From contig CAXAMN010025361.1 in assembly GCA_963970005.1 (NCBI GenBank), positions 1,442,082-1,506,081 on the forward strand: a DNA stretch of 64,000 nt. The letters run 5' to 3'. Both the position numbers and the translations under genes were made by a program. The notes below the pieces were generated by a model that worked only from the letters and a program-made list of their open reading frames with translations, made no database searches and was not told where the DNA came from. Positions within the stretch are counted from its first letter, which is position 1. Every line of letters begins with the position of its first letter. Source of the DNA: Durusdinium trenchii (lineage: Eukaryota > Sar > Dinophyceae > Suessiales > Symbiodiniaceae). Shown in pieces: positions 11,170-22,600 of this stretch.

Positions 11170-11710
11170 TCTTTCTGTACCGATATCGGAATGGGAAAGT
11201 GCACCCATTCGAATCCAGGTCATGATTTTTACAATACAATGACACTTATGATTTACCTATACCGATATCGGAATACTAGGTACCAATATCTGAACCTATA
11301 TCATGCACCCATCAGATCTGGGCTGAGTGTTTCGATCCATTGCGTTAATTTTCCAATACTTAGAGCATGTCTATAAGGTACCAGGCGATATCGGAACCGA
11401 TATCGGAATGGGAACACGCGCCCATCAGATCTGGGTTGACTGTTTTCCATTCATTGCTGCGTTAATTTTCCAATACTTGCAGCATTTCTAAGGCACCATG
11501 GTACCAATATCGGAACCGATATCGGAATGGGAACATGCGCGCATTGCCATCAGACCTGGGTTGAGTGTTACCGGAACCGATATCAGAATGGGAACATGCG
11601 CCCATCAGATCTGGGTTGAGTGCGTCGATCCGTTGCATTAATTTTCCAGTTCGTTCTAAAGTTCCATGTACCGATATCGGAATGGGAACATGATCTATTT
11701 TCCAACAGGG
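11170..11710 (+). repeat. Palindromic CCGATATCGG minisatellite
   Basis: Three to four degenerate units of roughly 110-130 bp. Each has ACCGATATCGGAATGGGAAC, then CATGCGCCCATCAGATCTGG and GTTAATTTTCCAATACTT. The core CCGATATCGG is a perfect 10-bp palindrome. A 253-residue minus-strand frame crosses this block, but it appears to be a by-product. Confidence 0.75.
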
Positions 11711-12827
11711 AGCCTGCACCCATCGGACCCGAGTCGTCGCATATGATCCATCTGGTGTGTGACCCTCTCCGAGAGAATCACTACAGCACATGGTATACCG
11801 ACATCGGATTGGGCAACAGAATCCCGACATCGGAATGGATTTGTAGTCAGAAATAGTCTCATCAGGCCAGATCAAAATCCCGACATCGGAGCAAACCATT
11901 CGAGGAATGATTTGCCGAGATAAACACCACATATAGCACACGGACAGCAGTAGGTCAACATCGTGACACGAAATGACACGATGGTGGGTATATCCGGATT
12001 TTGATAAGGGGCGCCCAATGCACACCCCTAACACTATCGGGAAACACTTGCCGACACGGTTTGACACGCCCCGATTCCAGCATCCCACAGGTTCTTGCCA
12101 TCTTCCAGAGAAGAGGCCGACCTTTTCAGATCGCCAGCGTTGGTCGATCCTGGCCCCCAACTCGGGTTGGTCCCAAGCCTCAAAACCACTTTGTATGTTT
12201 AATTTGATGTGACCCCTCTCCAAGATCAGAATTGGGTCTCCAATGCACCGCCATTATAGGACACCCATTGGGTGGCAAAAGGCATATCCCAAGATAATAT
12301 CGAGCGGGCGATTGTTGAACGGCCACTCAGAAGGGATTACAGAGGCCCTACAGGCCACAGCTAAATTGGAACCATGACCCTAGAACATCCAATGATGGAG
12401 ATTCCTCAGTTGTGGATGACATATTGGATGGTCGAACCGTGTAGTAAGTACATTTAGGACAGGGGATGGTGGCTTTGCTTAATTGATGGACCACTTTTGT
12501 AGATACGGTGACTTGGCATATATCGGTCCTCAAAATTCAAAGGAGGTAAGCCATCCTTTGATATACTGGTACTTGGCATCCGTGAAGGCAGAACGAACCC
12601 ACAATTTGCTTTAATCCTGATGTCCCCGCCAGGTAGCAGTTCATCATGCTTGAGGACATACTGTGGGTCCAATCTTCTAATCATGGCGTTGACGAGTTTC
12701 CTTATCACACCAGCTCGACTGAAAATAGCCACTTTCCAGTATATCCAAAGACCTGATGTGCAGACAAATTTCCCTGAGATCGGACTTGAGCTCTTCCTTC
12801 TCTTTGCCATGGCTCCACTGTCCGAAG

Positions 12828-12882
12828 GGTTTACATGCTTGATAAGGGATGCCCAATGGACACGGCCCTTTGAACATACCAT
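12828..12882 (-). repeat. TTGGGCACCCC dispersed repeat, copy
   Basis: Contains GGGTTTACATGCTTGATAAG, GGATGCCCAATGG and TTTGAACATACCAT, as in copy 1. Confidence 0.7.
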
Positions 12883-12997
12883 ACCTCAATCCCAAGATCT
12901 CCCCATGGGAGATTTCTCCTTTGTAAGGGATGTGAACTGCTGGGGTCATTCAACTGCCCTACAGGTTGCGAACCATGGGTATACCACATGTGTTCAC

Positions 12998-13084
12998 CTC
13001 ACACCCTGAGCGCCGCGCTCGATTCCCCGTGAGGCGGCTGCAGAACCGCCGCAGGAGGTTGAGGGACGCTTCGAACAGCCGCGA
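12998..13084 (-). CDS. Exon candidate, phase 0-0
   Basis: Acceptor ATACCACCAG and donor GTGAAC bound exactly 29 codons with GC-rich third positions: SRLFEASLNLLRRFCSRLTG then NRARRSGCE. It is amphipathic and helix-like. Phase 0 start matches the phase 0 end of the exon at 13507-13582. Confidence 0.5.
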
Positions 13085-13506
13085 CTGGTGGTATGCTGTG
13101 AATTGGTTTGGTTCCACATGGAAAAACCACAAAATCTTGACTCACCCTGTGAATTGGTTCCTACCCACATGAAAAAAAACAAAATCCTAAGGAGTGCCCA
13201 ATGAGTTTTGGTGCTAAGGGGTGCCCAATGGGCACCCCTTGGATGTTCCTGGTACCAAGATTATGCATTAACGTTGTACCGAAGGCATTGATTGATCAAG
13301 ATTTCAGGCCCAGGAAGCTCCAAGTTGAAACCACCACTGTCATAGACCTTCGACCTCGAACCTTCTGGTAGAGAAGTCGATGCTTGGAGATGGGTTGTTC
13401 TGGACCTCAAACGTCACATCTTGGAAGCAGTTCTTCGACCTTCCTTGATTCTGCGCACCAACACTGGTTGCTACTGCTGTGGGCCACCCGCTCAATGACT
13501 CGCAAC

Positions 13507-13582
13507 AGCTCCGGTAAAGCGCCCCAAACGAGCGGCCATCAGATTGGGGAGCACGAGGTTCATGAAGACGAAGGGGCACCAC
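13507..13582 (-). CDS. Exon candidate: hydrophobic segment
   Basis: Acceptor CTTCGTCTCCAG, one base, then 25 codons including PFVFMNLVLPNLMAARLG, with a possible donor GTTGCG. The hydrophobic run could be a membrane helix. The acceptor lies in a short tandem duplication (GGTGCCCCTTCGTCT twice), which may create alternative acceptors. Confidence 0.4.
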
Positions 13583-13767
13583 CTGGAGACGAAGGGGCAC
13601 CGCCAGTAAGAGAAAGTTCCAAGTTGTTGGATTCAAAGTCATGAGGAGTTCGGCACCAATCAGGTCTAGTCTGTTTGCTTGGTTCGGTTAGTTGATGATG
13701 GTCCAACTCCCCGGACCGCTGTGAGCGGATCAGCTCGTCACTGCCATGTCAGGGAAAACTAATATTC

Positions 13768-13880
13768 ATATATATATATATTTATATTATAATATATATT
13801 ATTATATACTTAAAAAAATACTATATAATAGCAATATATATATATGATGTATAATACTGTATATATATATATATACAACT
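13768..13880. repeat. AT-dinucleotide microsatellite
   Basis: Imperfect (AT)n with short interruptions. Confidence 0.9.
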
Positions 13881-14114
13881 ATATACAGTATGTTTTGTAA
13901 CACCTTCAGGGTCCCTAGTTTGGTTTTGTTATGTTGGCTCAACCATAGAGTGTTCATGAGTGTTCACTCCAACCCCCTGTCCTCATGGTACCGTCCCATC
14001 CCCACGTGCATGGCCCGGTGGCACCACCAGTTCACCAAGCGCTTGGTGATCACACAAAAGCTCACCTCAACGAACGGAGTGGAAAAAGATCCGACAGATG
14101 TTTGGGGTGTTTAA

Positions 14115-14218
14115 CCTCCTAGTAGCTTCTTGCTCCTAGTCGTAAGGCCAGGAGCTACTAGTAGCTTCTTGTTCCTGGTAGTAATGCCAGGAGCTACTAG
14201 TAACTAGCTATGCTCTTG
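14115..14218 (-). repeat. Modular repeat block 5
   Basis: TAGTAGCTTCTTGCTCCTAG, GTAAGGCCAGGAGCTACTAG and related words. Confidence 0.8.
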
Positions 14219-14407
14219 TTATCCATGCAAAATATTGCAAAATCATTAAATAAATAAACTGGATGAGACGTTTGGGGTGATATTCCAAAGCTTGTTTTGC
14301 ATCTTCAAACGGGGTGGTATTGAGTGATCTGAGTGCCCCATTCGGCCTTCTCGCGGAATCCGCCTTCTTCCAGACCAAGGCACGTGCATCATGGTGCGGC
14401 ACGTGAC

Positions 14408-14524
14408 CTCGCAGCTGCGGAAGGTGTGATGAATAACCTCATAGAGCCTCGGCGCGCTGAGTTCGCTGCGCTGCGGCACGGAGTCCGCACCGGAAGACGG
14501 TGGCACGGTGTCCAAGCCGAGTGG
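14408..14524 (-). CDS. Exon candidate, phase 0-0
   Basis: Acceptor GCTTGGTGGCAG and donor GTCACG bound exactly 39 open codons: PLGLDTVPPSSGADSVPQRS then ELSAPRLYEVIHHTFRSCE. The codon bias is GC-rich like the exon at 12998-13084, which also ends with CE before its donor. Probably the same gene, with at least one more exon in between. Confidence 0.45.
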
Positions 14525-16184
14525 CTGCCACCAAGCCGAGTGGCCCGCAAAAGCACCGGTGATCACCTTCCGTGACCACCAAATACTGCTGATTCACTTG
14601 TTGACTCTTGGTTTGATCAAGAGTCAACCCGCCCCAATTTGGATGAATGTACATGTATATTATATAATATACAAATATAAAGACTTCTCCAATATGGTGA
14701 TCCACCGGTGCTTCAAGCCTCAAAAAAAGGGGACCTTCATTGATCAACCATCCACCTATTCAAGCTGACCGAGACTCAAATCCCTCGCCAACTCCAATCC
14801 TCCGAGAATCGATCCGAGACTCGATCCGGTTCTGGTGGAGCCAACCCACAGATCTCGTGGCATGTCGTGGGAACTTCTTCGAAGGTGAAGTGATGTGCTG
14901 GAGAAAACGAGGTAGGCGTAACGAGGTGGCTGAAGGTCCAAATGGAATGGATGCTTGCATGTTCACCTGGCCATCGGTTTGGGGGGTTGATGGGTGTTGG
15001 GTTTTGAATGGTTTTGACCCACATCAGGCGGTCCAGCTTTGATTTCTTCAGGGCGTCAGGTGAGCTTGCTCCAGTCATTCAGAATGCGAAGCTGTTGGGC
15101 ATATCTTTGCCGTAGCTCTGTCAAGCCCTCAATGTATCAGCAAAGAAACTGTATCAAACCATGGTTCCCTCATTCTGAGACAGCGTCCCTTCCAATCATT
15201 CCGAGCCTGGGTGTCTCCTATCGGCAGCCTTCAGCATAGGGGGATCGTCGATGGGCTTCTTCACCACCAGGGGTGGTGCAACCGACCTAAGTCCACAAAG
15301 GCCTCGTCGCAAAACCAGCTGAGACGTCGCCGGTGACCGAGCCTGCTGTCCGAACGCCATCCGAACGCCATCCGAACCAAAGGACTGTCCGCGGTCGAGC
15401 TTCATCAAGCTCCGCCGCGGACCGAAGCGATCGAGCTGAAGCCCCGAAGCCAAGGAGCACGGACTTCTTCATCCTCTGTGACACCGTTTTCGAACCTCGG
15501 GTGGCCAATCAGTTGGGAGTTGTCCTGGAAACCGGGAGTCCTTGGCAGTTGTACTGTACTGGACTTTGCCCACCTTTCACCATTGATTCACAGACGTGTA
15601 TAGGCATGGGGCCCCATCTTGGCGGGCGAAGAACAACGGGTGCGGGAGATGGTCACAGGCTTCTTTGGAAAACCAAAAAACGAATCGCAACACCCAATGT
15701 CACAATGTCTTCCAGCACCCGACTATGCAGGTCACCACCTCCCACTTTGAAGTCTCCATGTTCAGAGACATGTCTGCCTCCGGGTGCTGTTTCAGAGCAG
15801 ATGAAAACACCACACCCTGGAGCCTGATGACACCACTGTCTTTCGTGCGTTCGTGTCGTTCGTGTCTTCACTTTCGAGGGTTCCCACCCCCCCCAATACG
15901 CGCGTCCCGGTTCTCAACGTGATCTGCCCATTGGGGCGGCAAATGATACGGCCCTTGAAGGGATGAGTTTACTCCATGGATGGCCCTCGCACGGCTCATG
16001 GCCGGTCGCACCGAGGGGTCGCACGGCTCGTCTTTTTCGGCCCCTCCACGCGGCGTCGGCCGACTTCGTCTCCACGCGGCAGCAGAAGTCCAGCTCGACA
16101 ATGCCAAAGCCCGAGGAGATAAATAAGCAAAGCCCGACCACACCTGGGAACCAGGACCAGGAGCTTGTGGGAGGCCTTCGATTT
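14525..16184. other. Flank of the retrotransposon; no secure gene
   Basis: Two GC-rich patches (about 15310-15500 and 15940-16110) are open in several frames, so no product is assigned. The retrotransposon entered just beside the second patch. A tandem GAACGCCATCC pair lies near 15354-15375. Confidence 0.4.
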
Positions 16185-16189
16185 GTTGG
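16185..16189. repeat. Target site duplication (left)
   Basis: GTTGG, repeated exactly at 30924-30928 just outside the other LTR. Five bases is the usual copia duplication length. Confidence 0.93.
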
Positions 16190-16319
16190 TGTATTTTACA
16201 GGATCAGCTCTAACAGTACTAACTACCTAGCTAACCCTGCTAGCCCGGTAAGCGCTACCTTTTGCTCTACCTTGAGAGTCAACGCTACGGGGTCCATGGG
16301 GATGAGGTGAATTTCAACA
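16190..16319 (-). repeat. 3' LTR of the copia-like element
   Basis: 130-bp direct repeat identical to 30794-30923. It is followed outward by the target duplication GTTGG at 16185-16189. Confidence 0.95.
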
Positions 16320-16330
16320 CCCCCCTTTAC
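16320..16330 (-). other. Polypurine tract
   Basis: On the element strand the sequence directly before the 3' LTR is GTAAAGGGGGG. A purine run in this position primes plus-strand DNA synthesis in LTR elements. Confidence 0.85.
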
Positions 16331-16677
16331 AAGGAGCTACCCGTAGGGAAAATCTCGGGGAGGATCAAATTCTAGCGACGAAGGAATCATATTAGAAATC
16401 CCTCATCAAGCTTGTGCATGCACTATACAAGGAGAACGTAGCTACCCTAATGTACAGTTTTCGCCTCACTCGGCATGTGGTTAAACATGCTAGGCCCAGG
16501 TTAGTGTTAAGCATTGATTAAAAGTTCACTCTCCGACTATGGCAATCCTGTTATGGATGCATTGGGAAGTGAGACAATGAAGTGAAACATCATCTCACAG
16601 CGCGTCAGAAGTTGATCTTTATCTCAACACTTATAAGCTGCAAGGCATACCATTTATGGTAGCTATTCAACATCTGC
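16331..16677 (-). other. 3' untranslated region of the element
   Basis: About 350 bp between the last stop codon and the purine tract. No gene or strong repeat was recognised in it. Confidence 0.6.
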
Positions 16678-19190
16678 TTAAAGAAATTGTATTCCAAAAC
16701 GCTCCGTCTCGTCATGCCATCCCTGCCTCAACCACTCCCACAATTCCATGTGATTGGGCCAATAGTTCTCGCCCCATGGGTCATCGCGTTGCCATTGTAC
16801 TCCAGGAAAATCAAAGGGTTCCAATGGTCGATCAATAGTTCCACGAATGCTGGAAGTCGGCGGCCCAGTTAAGGGTGCATTATGTGACGATGATGCCGAA
16901 GCGGATGAAGTTCCGGGTGGCAATGGCGGCGGTGGCACGTTTTGTACATTCCATTGCTGTGGAGCATAAGGTCCTCCTCGAACACTCACCTGCTGCTTAT
17001 CCTTGCCCTTTCCTTTTACGGAAGGTTGCAACCGACTGTAAAGGTCTGTAAGCGGCGGCGGCTTCGGCGTGAGATTGAAATCTGTCGGCCTTGTATGTAC
17101 CGGAATGCCACTGGCTGTATTGGGTGGCACTTTCGGTGGAGGAACCTTTGGAGGAGGCACCTTTGGTGGTGGGACCTTCGGAGGTGAAGGTTTTGCTGGA
17201 CGTGGCTTGGAGATTGGTGAAAGGCCAGTTGCAGGTGGGTTGTTGGGTGCTGGTAACGGTGGCGGTGAAGTTGGGGGACCCAAGAGGTCCTTGGGGATGT
17301 TGCCACGTTTAGGTGGAAGGACACGGCTCTGGGAAATTGCTCGGGCGACAGAACCACGCGGCGTCCCTTTTGCGGGAGCGGCTGAGCCTGCTGCCGAAGA
17401 ACTGCCTTGGCCTTTGCCCTTTCCAGAAACATCTCTCCGTTCACCGACATCCTGTTTAGAGGAGTCACCCTTTCCTGAAACTTGTCCTTGAGCAGGAGGT
17501 GCATTCATACTGAATACCGACGAGGTATGCGTCCCTGTTACGGGAGCTGGCGGCTGAGGCACGCCTGGCGGTGGAGTCCGGTTGTCAACCCAAGTTGCAA
17601 TACGACCAGATTGATCTCGGTCTTCTCTCCTCCTCCACTGCAGCCTCGGTCGTTTGTCTGCATCTCCAATAGTCTCCATGTACATCTGCGATCGCTTCCG
17701 CGTCAACGGGGGCCTTGTTACAGGTCCTTGAGGAGATGGTGCTCCACGCTGCCCAAACTCAAGCAAGATCTCTTCAAGCCGTCGAATCTCGTCAGACGAC
17801 ATGTCCTGGCCACAATCGGCAAACTTGGGATAAGGCGTGGCCATGCGCTGTTCGATGTTCATGAAGCCCATCTGTGAAACTGGCTGTCCACGATCGCGTC
17901 CCTGCACATTTGCAGACTGTTGCGCGTTTCTCTGATATTGAATGTTTGCATAATTTTCATTCTGCTCTGCAAACTCACTCAAAATCTTGTAAATGCCTGT
18001 CGTGTCTCCACGAGGAATACGAATTGAATGAATATCGCCATAGACGTCCGTCGTGGGGATAAAGCCCTGGATCTTGATCTCATCTCGGCTATCGCCAATT
18101 ACGGCGGCGTATTGTCGGAGTGACATAAACTCTCGGCGATAACTGATCAGAAAGTTCTCGTCGACGCCTTGCTTGAAACAGGTATGTAGGTTGTCAACAC
18201 CGCATCGAATATACGCGAGCTTGGCGAGGTCAACCCTGTCCAGTCGATCCAAATCACTGACAACCGACTTCCCTTTTGATCTCTGCTTCGCTGATCTCGT
18301 GGGCGCCGGTAATTGCAGTGACGCAAACAAGTCTTCTTGCGCTGCATCAAACGCTGTGCATCCTTCTCCGGTTAAGGAGGTGGCGAAGACGTCGTCGCGG
18401 TTGAATCGATCGAATACATTCTCATACCCTGATTTCAATGCTTTGCGAAGGCGACTGCGAGCTGCAAGAATAATCTGACTGTCAACTGACGGGCTGCCAC
18501 GAGCTGGAGGTCGTCCAGACTGTAGGTCCTGCGCGGCAATGCTGTCAAGCATGCTTGTTGCGGTCATGTTCTTGGGCACGCCCCCCTGCTCTTGTAGCAC
18601 CTTTGCACGCCTCATCTGAAGTCGCATAAACTTTGAAATCGGTCCATCTGTTGTATTGCTCTGAAATACTACTCCGCATCGATGACAAGATGCCATTCCT
18701 GCTAAGGAAAGTGTCGTACATTTATCGCAGCTGAAAGTTCGAAGATGTAGAAAATATCCACTCTCGATCTGTGGTACAGCTGTATTGCGATTTGCCTCCA
18801 TCTCTTCCTTCTTTGCGGCACTGCTGCTAGCTGTGCGTTCTTCGGGAGTGGTGTCGCTTGTACCTTCCAAAATGGTGCGTACTTCCGACACTTTTCCCGG
18901 GACCAATGTCACATCATCTTGCGGAACACCGACCTCAATGTTCGAAGGATCCAATGCCTGCGGCCTCGAATAGAAAACTTCTGGCTCCGCATTTGCGCGG
19001 GCTCGAGTTGCAAATAGAATACACGTATTCGGAACGTGATGGCTGGTAATCACCGCGCCAGAATTTGTGAGGAAAAGATCAACTCCTGCTTCAATCACAT
19101 CCGGTGTTGAAAAACAAATCTCCACTGGTCGGTCAGCACGAACACCAGATATCGCCTTCTGGTTTCCCAGAGGTGTGTTGAAAAGAAGGA
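16678..19190 (-). CDS. 3' ORF: KptA-like C-part, zinc ribbon and proline-rich tail
   Basis: Open from about 19190 to the stop at 16678, with no ATG at its 5' end (a GTG lies at 19123-19125). It starts with the C-terminal KptA motifs (VRADRPVEICFS, SGAVIT). A CDKC plus CHRCG zinc ribbon follows (18673-18731), then a helical region of unknown function, then a disordered half with four PPPKV repeats (about 17125-17190), SGKGKG motifs and Pro-rich runs. SGKGKG also occurs late in Gag-Pol, supporting one original continuous polyprotein of roughly 4,700 residues. I do not recognise the central region. Confidence 0.65.
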
Positions 19191-19672
19191 ATTGCCTTTG
19201 CTTTTCGGTCCACCGGCTCCACCGCCGGGAATGAGCCCGCTCGCAATAATGGATCGCGCAGCACCTTCATGCGTTCGGTGGTAAAGCCGAGGTGGTATAT
19301 CGCGGTTCCCGTGCGCTGTCAAACGAGCATTGTACCTGTGTACATGGTCAGGACGGCAGTAGATTAGTACTGCTAGCACTTCATTTGATCGCGTCTCGAG
19401 AACGTCGTCAGTGTGGCCTTGTCCACATCGGATCTTGACGGGGGCGGCGAAAAGTTCGAGCTGCTCGTTCACACGAGAGTCGTACACGCATTGAAATTCG
19501 AAACGATCTTGTCATAAATAGCCATCGAAATCAACTCAAAAACATTCATGGAATCAGCATAATCAGGGAATTTGGCCTTCGCCAAATCTAGTAGTTTGTA
19601 AATTGGCAAATAACACGCCGGATCATAAATACTGACGTCTGGGACGTGTCCACGAAGAAGACCAGAAATACC
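19020..19672 (-). other. Tpt1/KptA-type RNA 2'-phosphotransferase domain, split over three frames
   Basis: Motifs in family order are SGLLRGHVPD, YLPIYKLLDLA, DK then DRFEF, VKIRCGQGH, PPRLYHRT, SGLIPGG, FST, VRADRPVEICFS, AGVDLFLTNSGAVIT and VPNTCIL. The N-lobe lies in the Gag-Pol frame. The middle lies in the -1 frame from about 19507, and the C-part lies in a further -1 frame from about 19190. Family members use NAD+ to remove a 2'-phosphate from RNA, and some ADP-ribosylate nucleic acid 5' ends. The domain appears complete apart from the two frame breaks. Confidence 0.8.
19095..19511 (-). CDS. Middle segment of the KptA-like domain, -1 frame
   Basis: An open stretch bounded upstream by a TGA at 19512-19514, overlapping the end of Gag-Pol by about 40 bases. 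The useful part, about 19190-19508, encodes DRFEF, VKIRCGQGH and PPRLYHRT. No ATG opens it; the first possible start is a GTG at 19487, so independent initiation is doubtful. The best reading is continuation of Gag-Pol after a -1 shift in the GACAAGATCG context. No canonical X-XXY-YYZ slippery heptamer is visible there, so a one-base deletion or an assembly error is as likely as programmed frameshifting. Confidence 0.6.
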   Translation of the reverse strand, partial: QDRFEFQCVYDSRVNEQLELFAAPVKIRCGQGHTDDVLETRSNEVLAVLIYCRPDHVHRYNARLTAHGNRDIPPRLYHRTHEGAARSIIASGLIPGGGAGGPKSKGNSFFSTHLWETRRRYLVFVLTDQWRFVFQHRM

Positions 19673-22600
19673 GCGACGAACATGAGGTGGCCAGGAGCAG
19701 CACCACTCCCAAGGCCCATGATGATAATCCTCATATACATAATAATACCTATGGCCAGTAACGTGGTACAGCACGTACTGCTTGGCGTCGCGGCCCAGCT
19801 CATCCTCGAGGAGTTGGATGTTGCCATTCCCGATGGCCTTGAGTAGGTGATCCGGGTAAGGATACCTTCCGAGAACCTCTTCAACCTCGACCTGCATATT
19901 TTTGTACTCGGGGTTAGGCTTCGTCTCGCGAACGAGAACGCCCTTCCCTTTTCCAGAAAATTTCAAGTCGGGGTTGTCGTTGTTCTCAGGTGCAAGAAAG
20001 CTCCCCGTTACGGGAGCGACCGAAGGGGCGCCTTGTCCCTGCCCTTTGCCTCGCAATCGCGGCAATGGTGGTCTCGGGTCAGATGAAGACGCTTGACCCT
20101 CTGCGGGTTGGTCCGCGTCCGTAGGGATCATAGGAACATCTCCGGTTGCACCTTCTTCAACAGTCGTTTCATCATCAGCCAAAACATCAAGAACCTCGGC
20201 CTCGATCTTCGCCATCTGTGGATCAGGTTCTGGTGCTGTCGGCAAGGCATTTACGCCTGCGATACCAGTATCAGGCCCAGGTACTTCGTCGGTTGCGCCT
20301 GTATAGCTATCGGGCATCTCAACGTCCGCGTCGGTTTCCTCAACCTTCGGCTCGACTTTTACGTCGGCTGTCGCAACGTCATCCATCGGCTCGTCCAATG
20401 CGGGCTGTTCCTCCGGTAGCTCAATAACAGGTACAACATTGACAAACTGCAACACATCTTGAGGATCTTCGCCTTCCAGGTTAACGGAGGCCTTGAGCTC
20501 TTCGACTGACACGTCATTCGTCTCAAAGGGGCTGTACGCTTGTACTTCCTCGACAGTAAACTGCCTGCTCTTCCCCAACGTCTGTTGCATTCGCGCGTTT
20601 CGCTGTTCAACAAATTCATTGATAAGTTGTAAATACGATTCCGGTATTTTGACTGTCGCTGAGGAATCCCAACTGTATTTAAATCTTCTCACCCTGTTGA
20701 GCGCGGCAATTCCCTCTCGGGAAGCTTCAACGACGTTCACATGGTACGACAATTTGACAATCGAGGTCACATAGTTCACGAAGCGATCGATGTTCTCCTG
20801 CGTCTTTCGCATATGCCATTGATCAACTTTATCGGATTGGTAAACCAGATTGTCAGGCTGGAATCGGTGTATGCCGAGACTCTCAATGATGTCGTTGATT
20901 TCTGCCCAGAAAATATCGACAAACGAAGGCAACTCAAAAAGATAAGAAGATATTCCACATATACAGCAGAGCTCGTCGGAGATCTCCTTGCATTCGGCTA
21001 ACAGTTTAACGTTGCCAAGGATGCGCGCCTGCGTACCGAGTCTGTCGGGATTTGCAGCCTCATAGCGCCACGTAGAATCATTGGGCGTGATTCCGTTCCT
21101 GCCGACGAGGTCGTTGCCGTTCCACCAAATTAAACCAAAGATGCGCGGGGTATCCCTTGCGGGATCCCTCATGTTGAGCAAGGCCCTCGCATTTACGCGA
21201 GCAACAGCAGCCTTGTACTCTGCCATTAAACGAGGTAACTCAGCACCCCATACGATCTTGACCTCGATGAAGTCCCAGTCTCCGCCGAAAGCGACATTGA
21301 ACTCTTGTAACGGCTCATAGGCTGTACGACTTCGCTTCCCGTTAAGGAAGCACAAAATAGAATCGGTGACGATGACCACGGCCTTCCGGCGTTGCGTTTC
21401 CGCAAGCACATTCAGGTGACCAAACGCAGACGGATGAATGGTTGTAAGGCCCATCATTGATTCCGTAAATATGTAGTCACGCACCCAACAATCGTACAAC
21501 ATGACTGGATATACTGCACGCAGCAGTTCCACCAATTGGTCGTGGTGCTGTTTCGAGCCCTCTTCGGTCAATAGCATACCTTGATAAACTGCGTATGCAA
21601 TAAACTTTGTCCAACGCGACTCCGTTTCCGGAGAGTGGTTGACCGATAAATACCTCTCGATGGGCTCGTTGCTATACTGGTCCCACTCGATCTGCAGCAG
21701 GTCGTCCTCCGTCAGGTCGCCCATGGCTTGGCAACCCGATGAAGGGTGCTTGGCGAGCGAAGCACCGACCGCGCGAGAAGCAAGTGACCTAAGCAGCACC
21801 TTAGTTCGTGAACTGTGACGTCGAGTGGAAGTAGTATGAGGTATGTGAGAATGGTGGAGGTGATAAGTGGAGTAGGTGTGGGTGTGAGTATGAGCGTGAG
21901 TGCAAGTGCGGGTGTGAGTGGTGGTGGCGCATGCGGCATGAACAGTGGGCTCCTCAGTACAGGGTTGAGCATACACACGTGAACACAAGTTCCTAAACAT
22001 GGTGTGTATCTTATCAGTTAATTTAAATGTGTACCCTTCTGCATCCCTAAGTGCCTTACCACGTGACTGAGCGTGTACATGCTGTCCGTCGCACCTAAGC
22101 TGTTCGAGAGCAGCAAACGCCTCAATGTCGGATGCAACTGTCCAACCCTTCTTAATTGGTGTCCCATGTTCGTCCGTCACCCCAACTTGACACCCATGAA
22201 GTTTGTAGTCAACAAGACGATACTTACGTTTAAAGTTCTTCACACTTTTCCATTTCCAATATTCACAAAATGAAGGAAGCTCAAATGAAATGGTGGGTTT
22301 AACAACGGATATGCCTTCAAGAAACTTATCAGCGTTCTTAAGAAGGGCAGCGAATTTCTTTTGATGCTGTTGTATCCTTTCTTTCCCACCTGGCAAGTCC
22401 TTATTCACATTGTTCCATGGGCATCCTCCCGTACATGGAAGTGAAATGTGGACGTGCGCGTTACATTTGCCATTTTCCTTCCAAAACTGAATTGTCTTTT
22501 GTGTCATTTGTTCAACGCATTTCCTTGTCGTGGCGTCCTCATTTTCAGTAACCCTAAAGACAGTACATCCTTTAGAAGCGGCCCTTTGTTGTCCGAGCTT

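Larger units (their letters stand above)
10238..12997. other. Mostly repeats; no secure exon
   Basis: Besides the repeats listed, a minus-strand patch at about 10390-10470 (MGEPFWMVLAPSPETPVAAG) and one at about 12540-12700 (LVNAMIRRLDPQYVLKHDEL) look protein-like. Neither has convincing splice limits on both sides. Confidence 0.4.

Noticed and set aside
11462-12223. 253-codon minus-strand frame
   Set aside because: Half of it is the CCGATATCGG repeat; no conserved domain and no codon bias.
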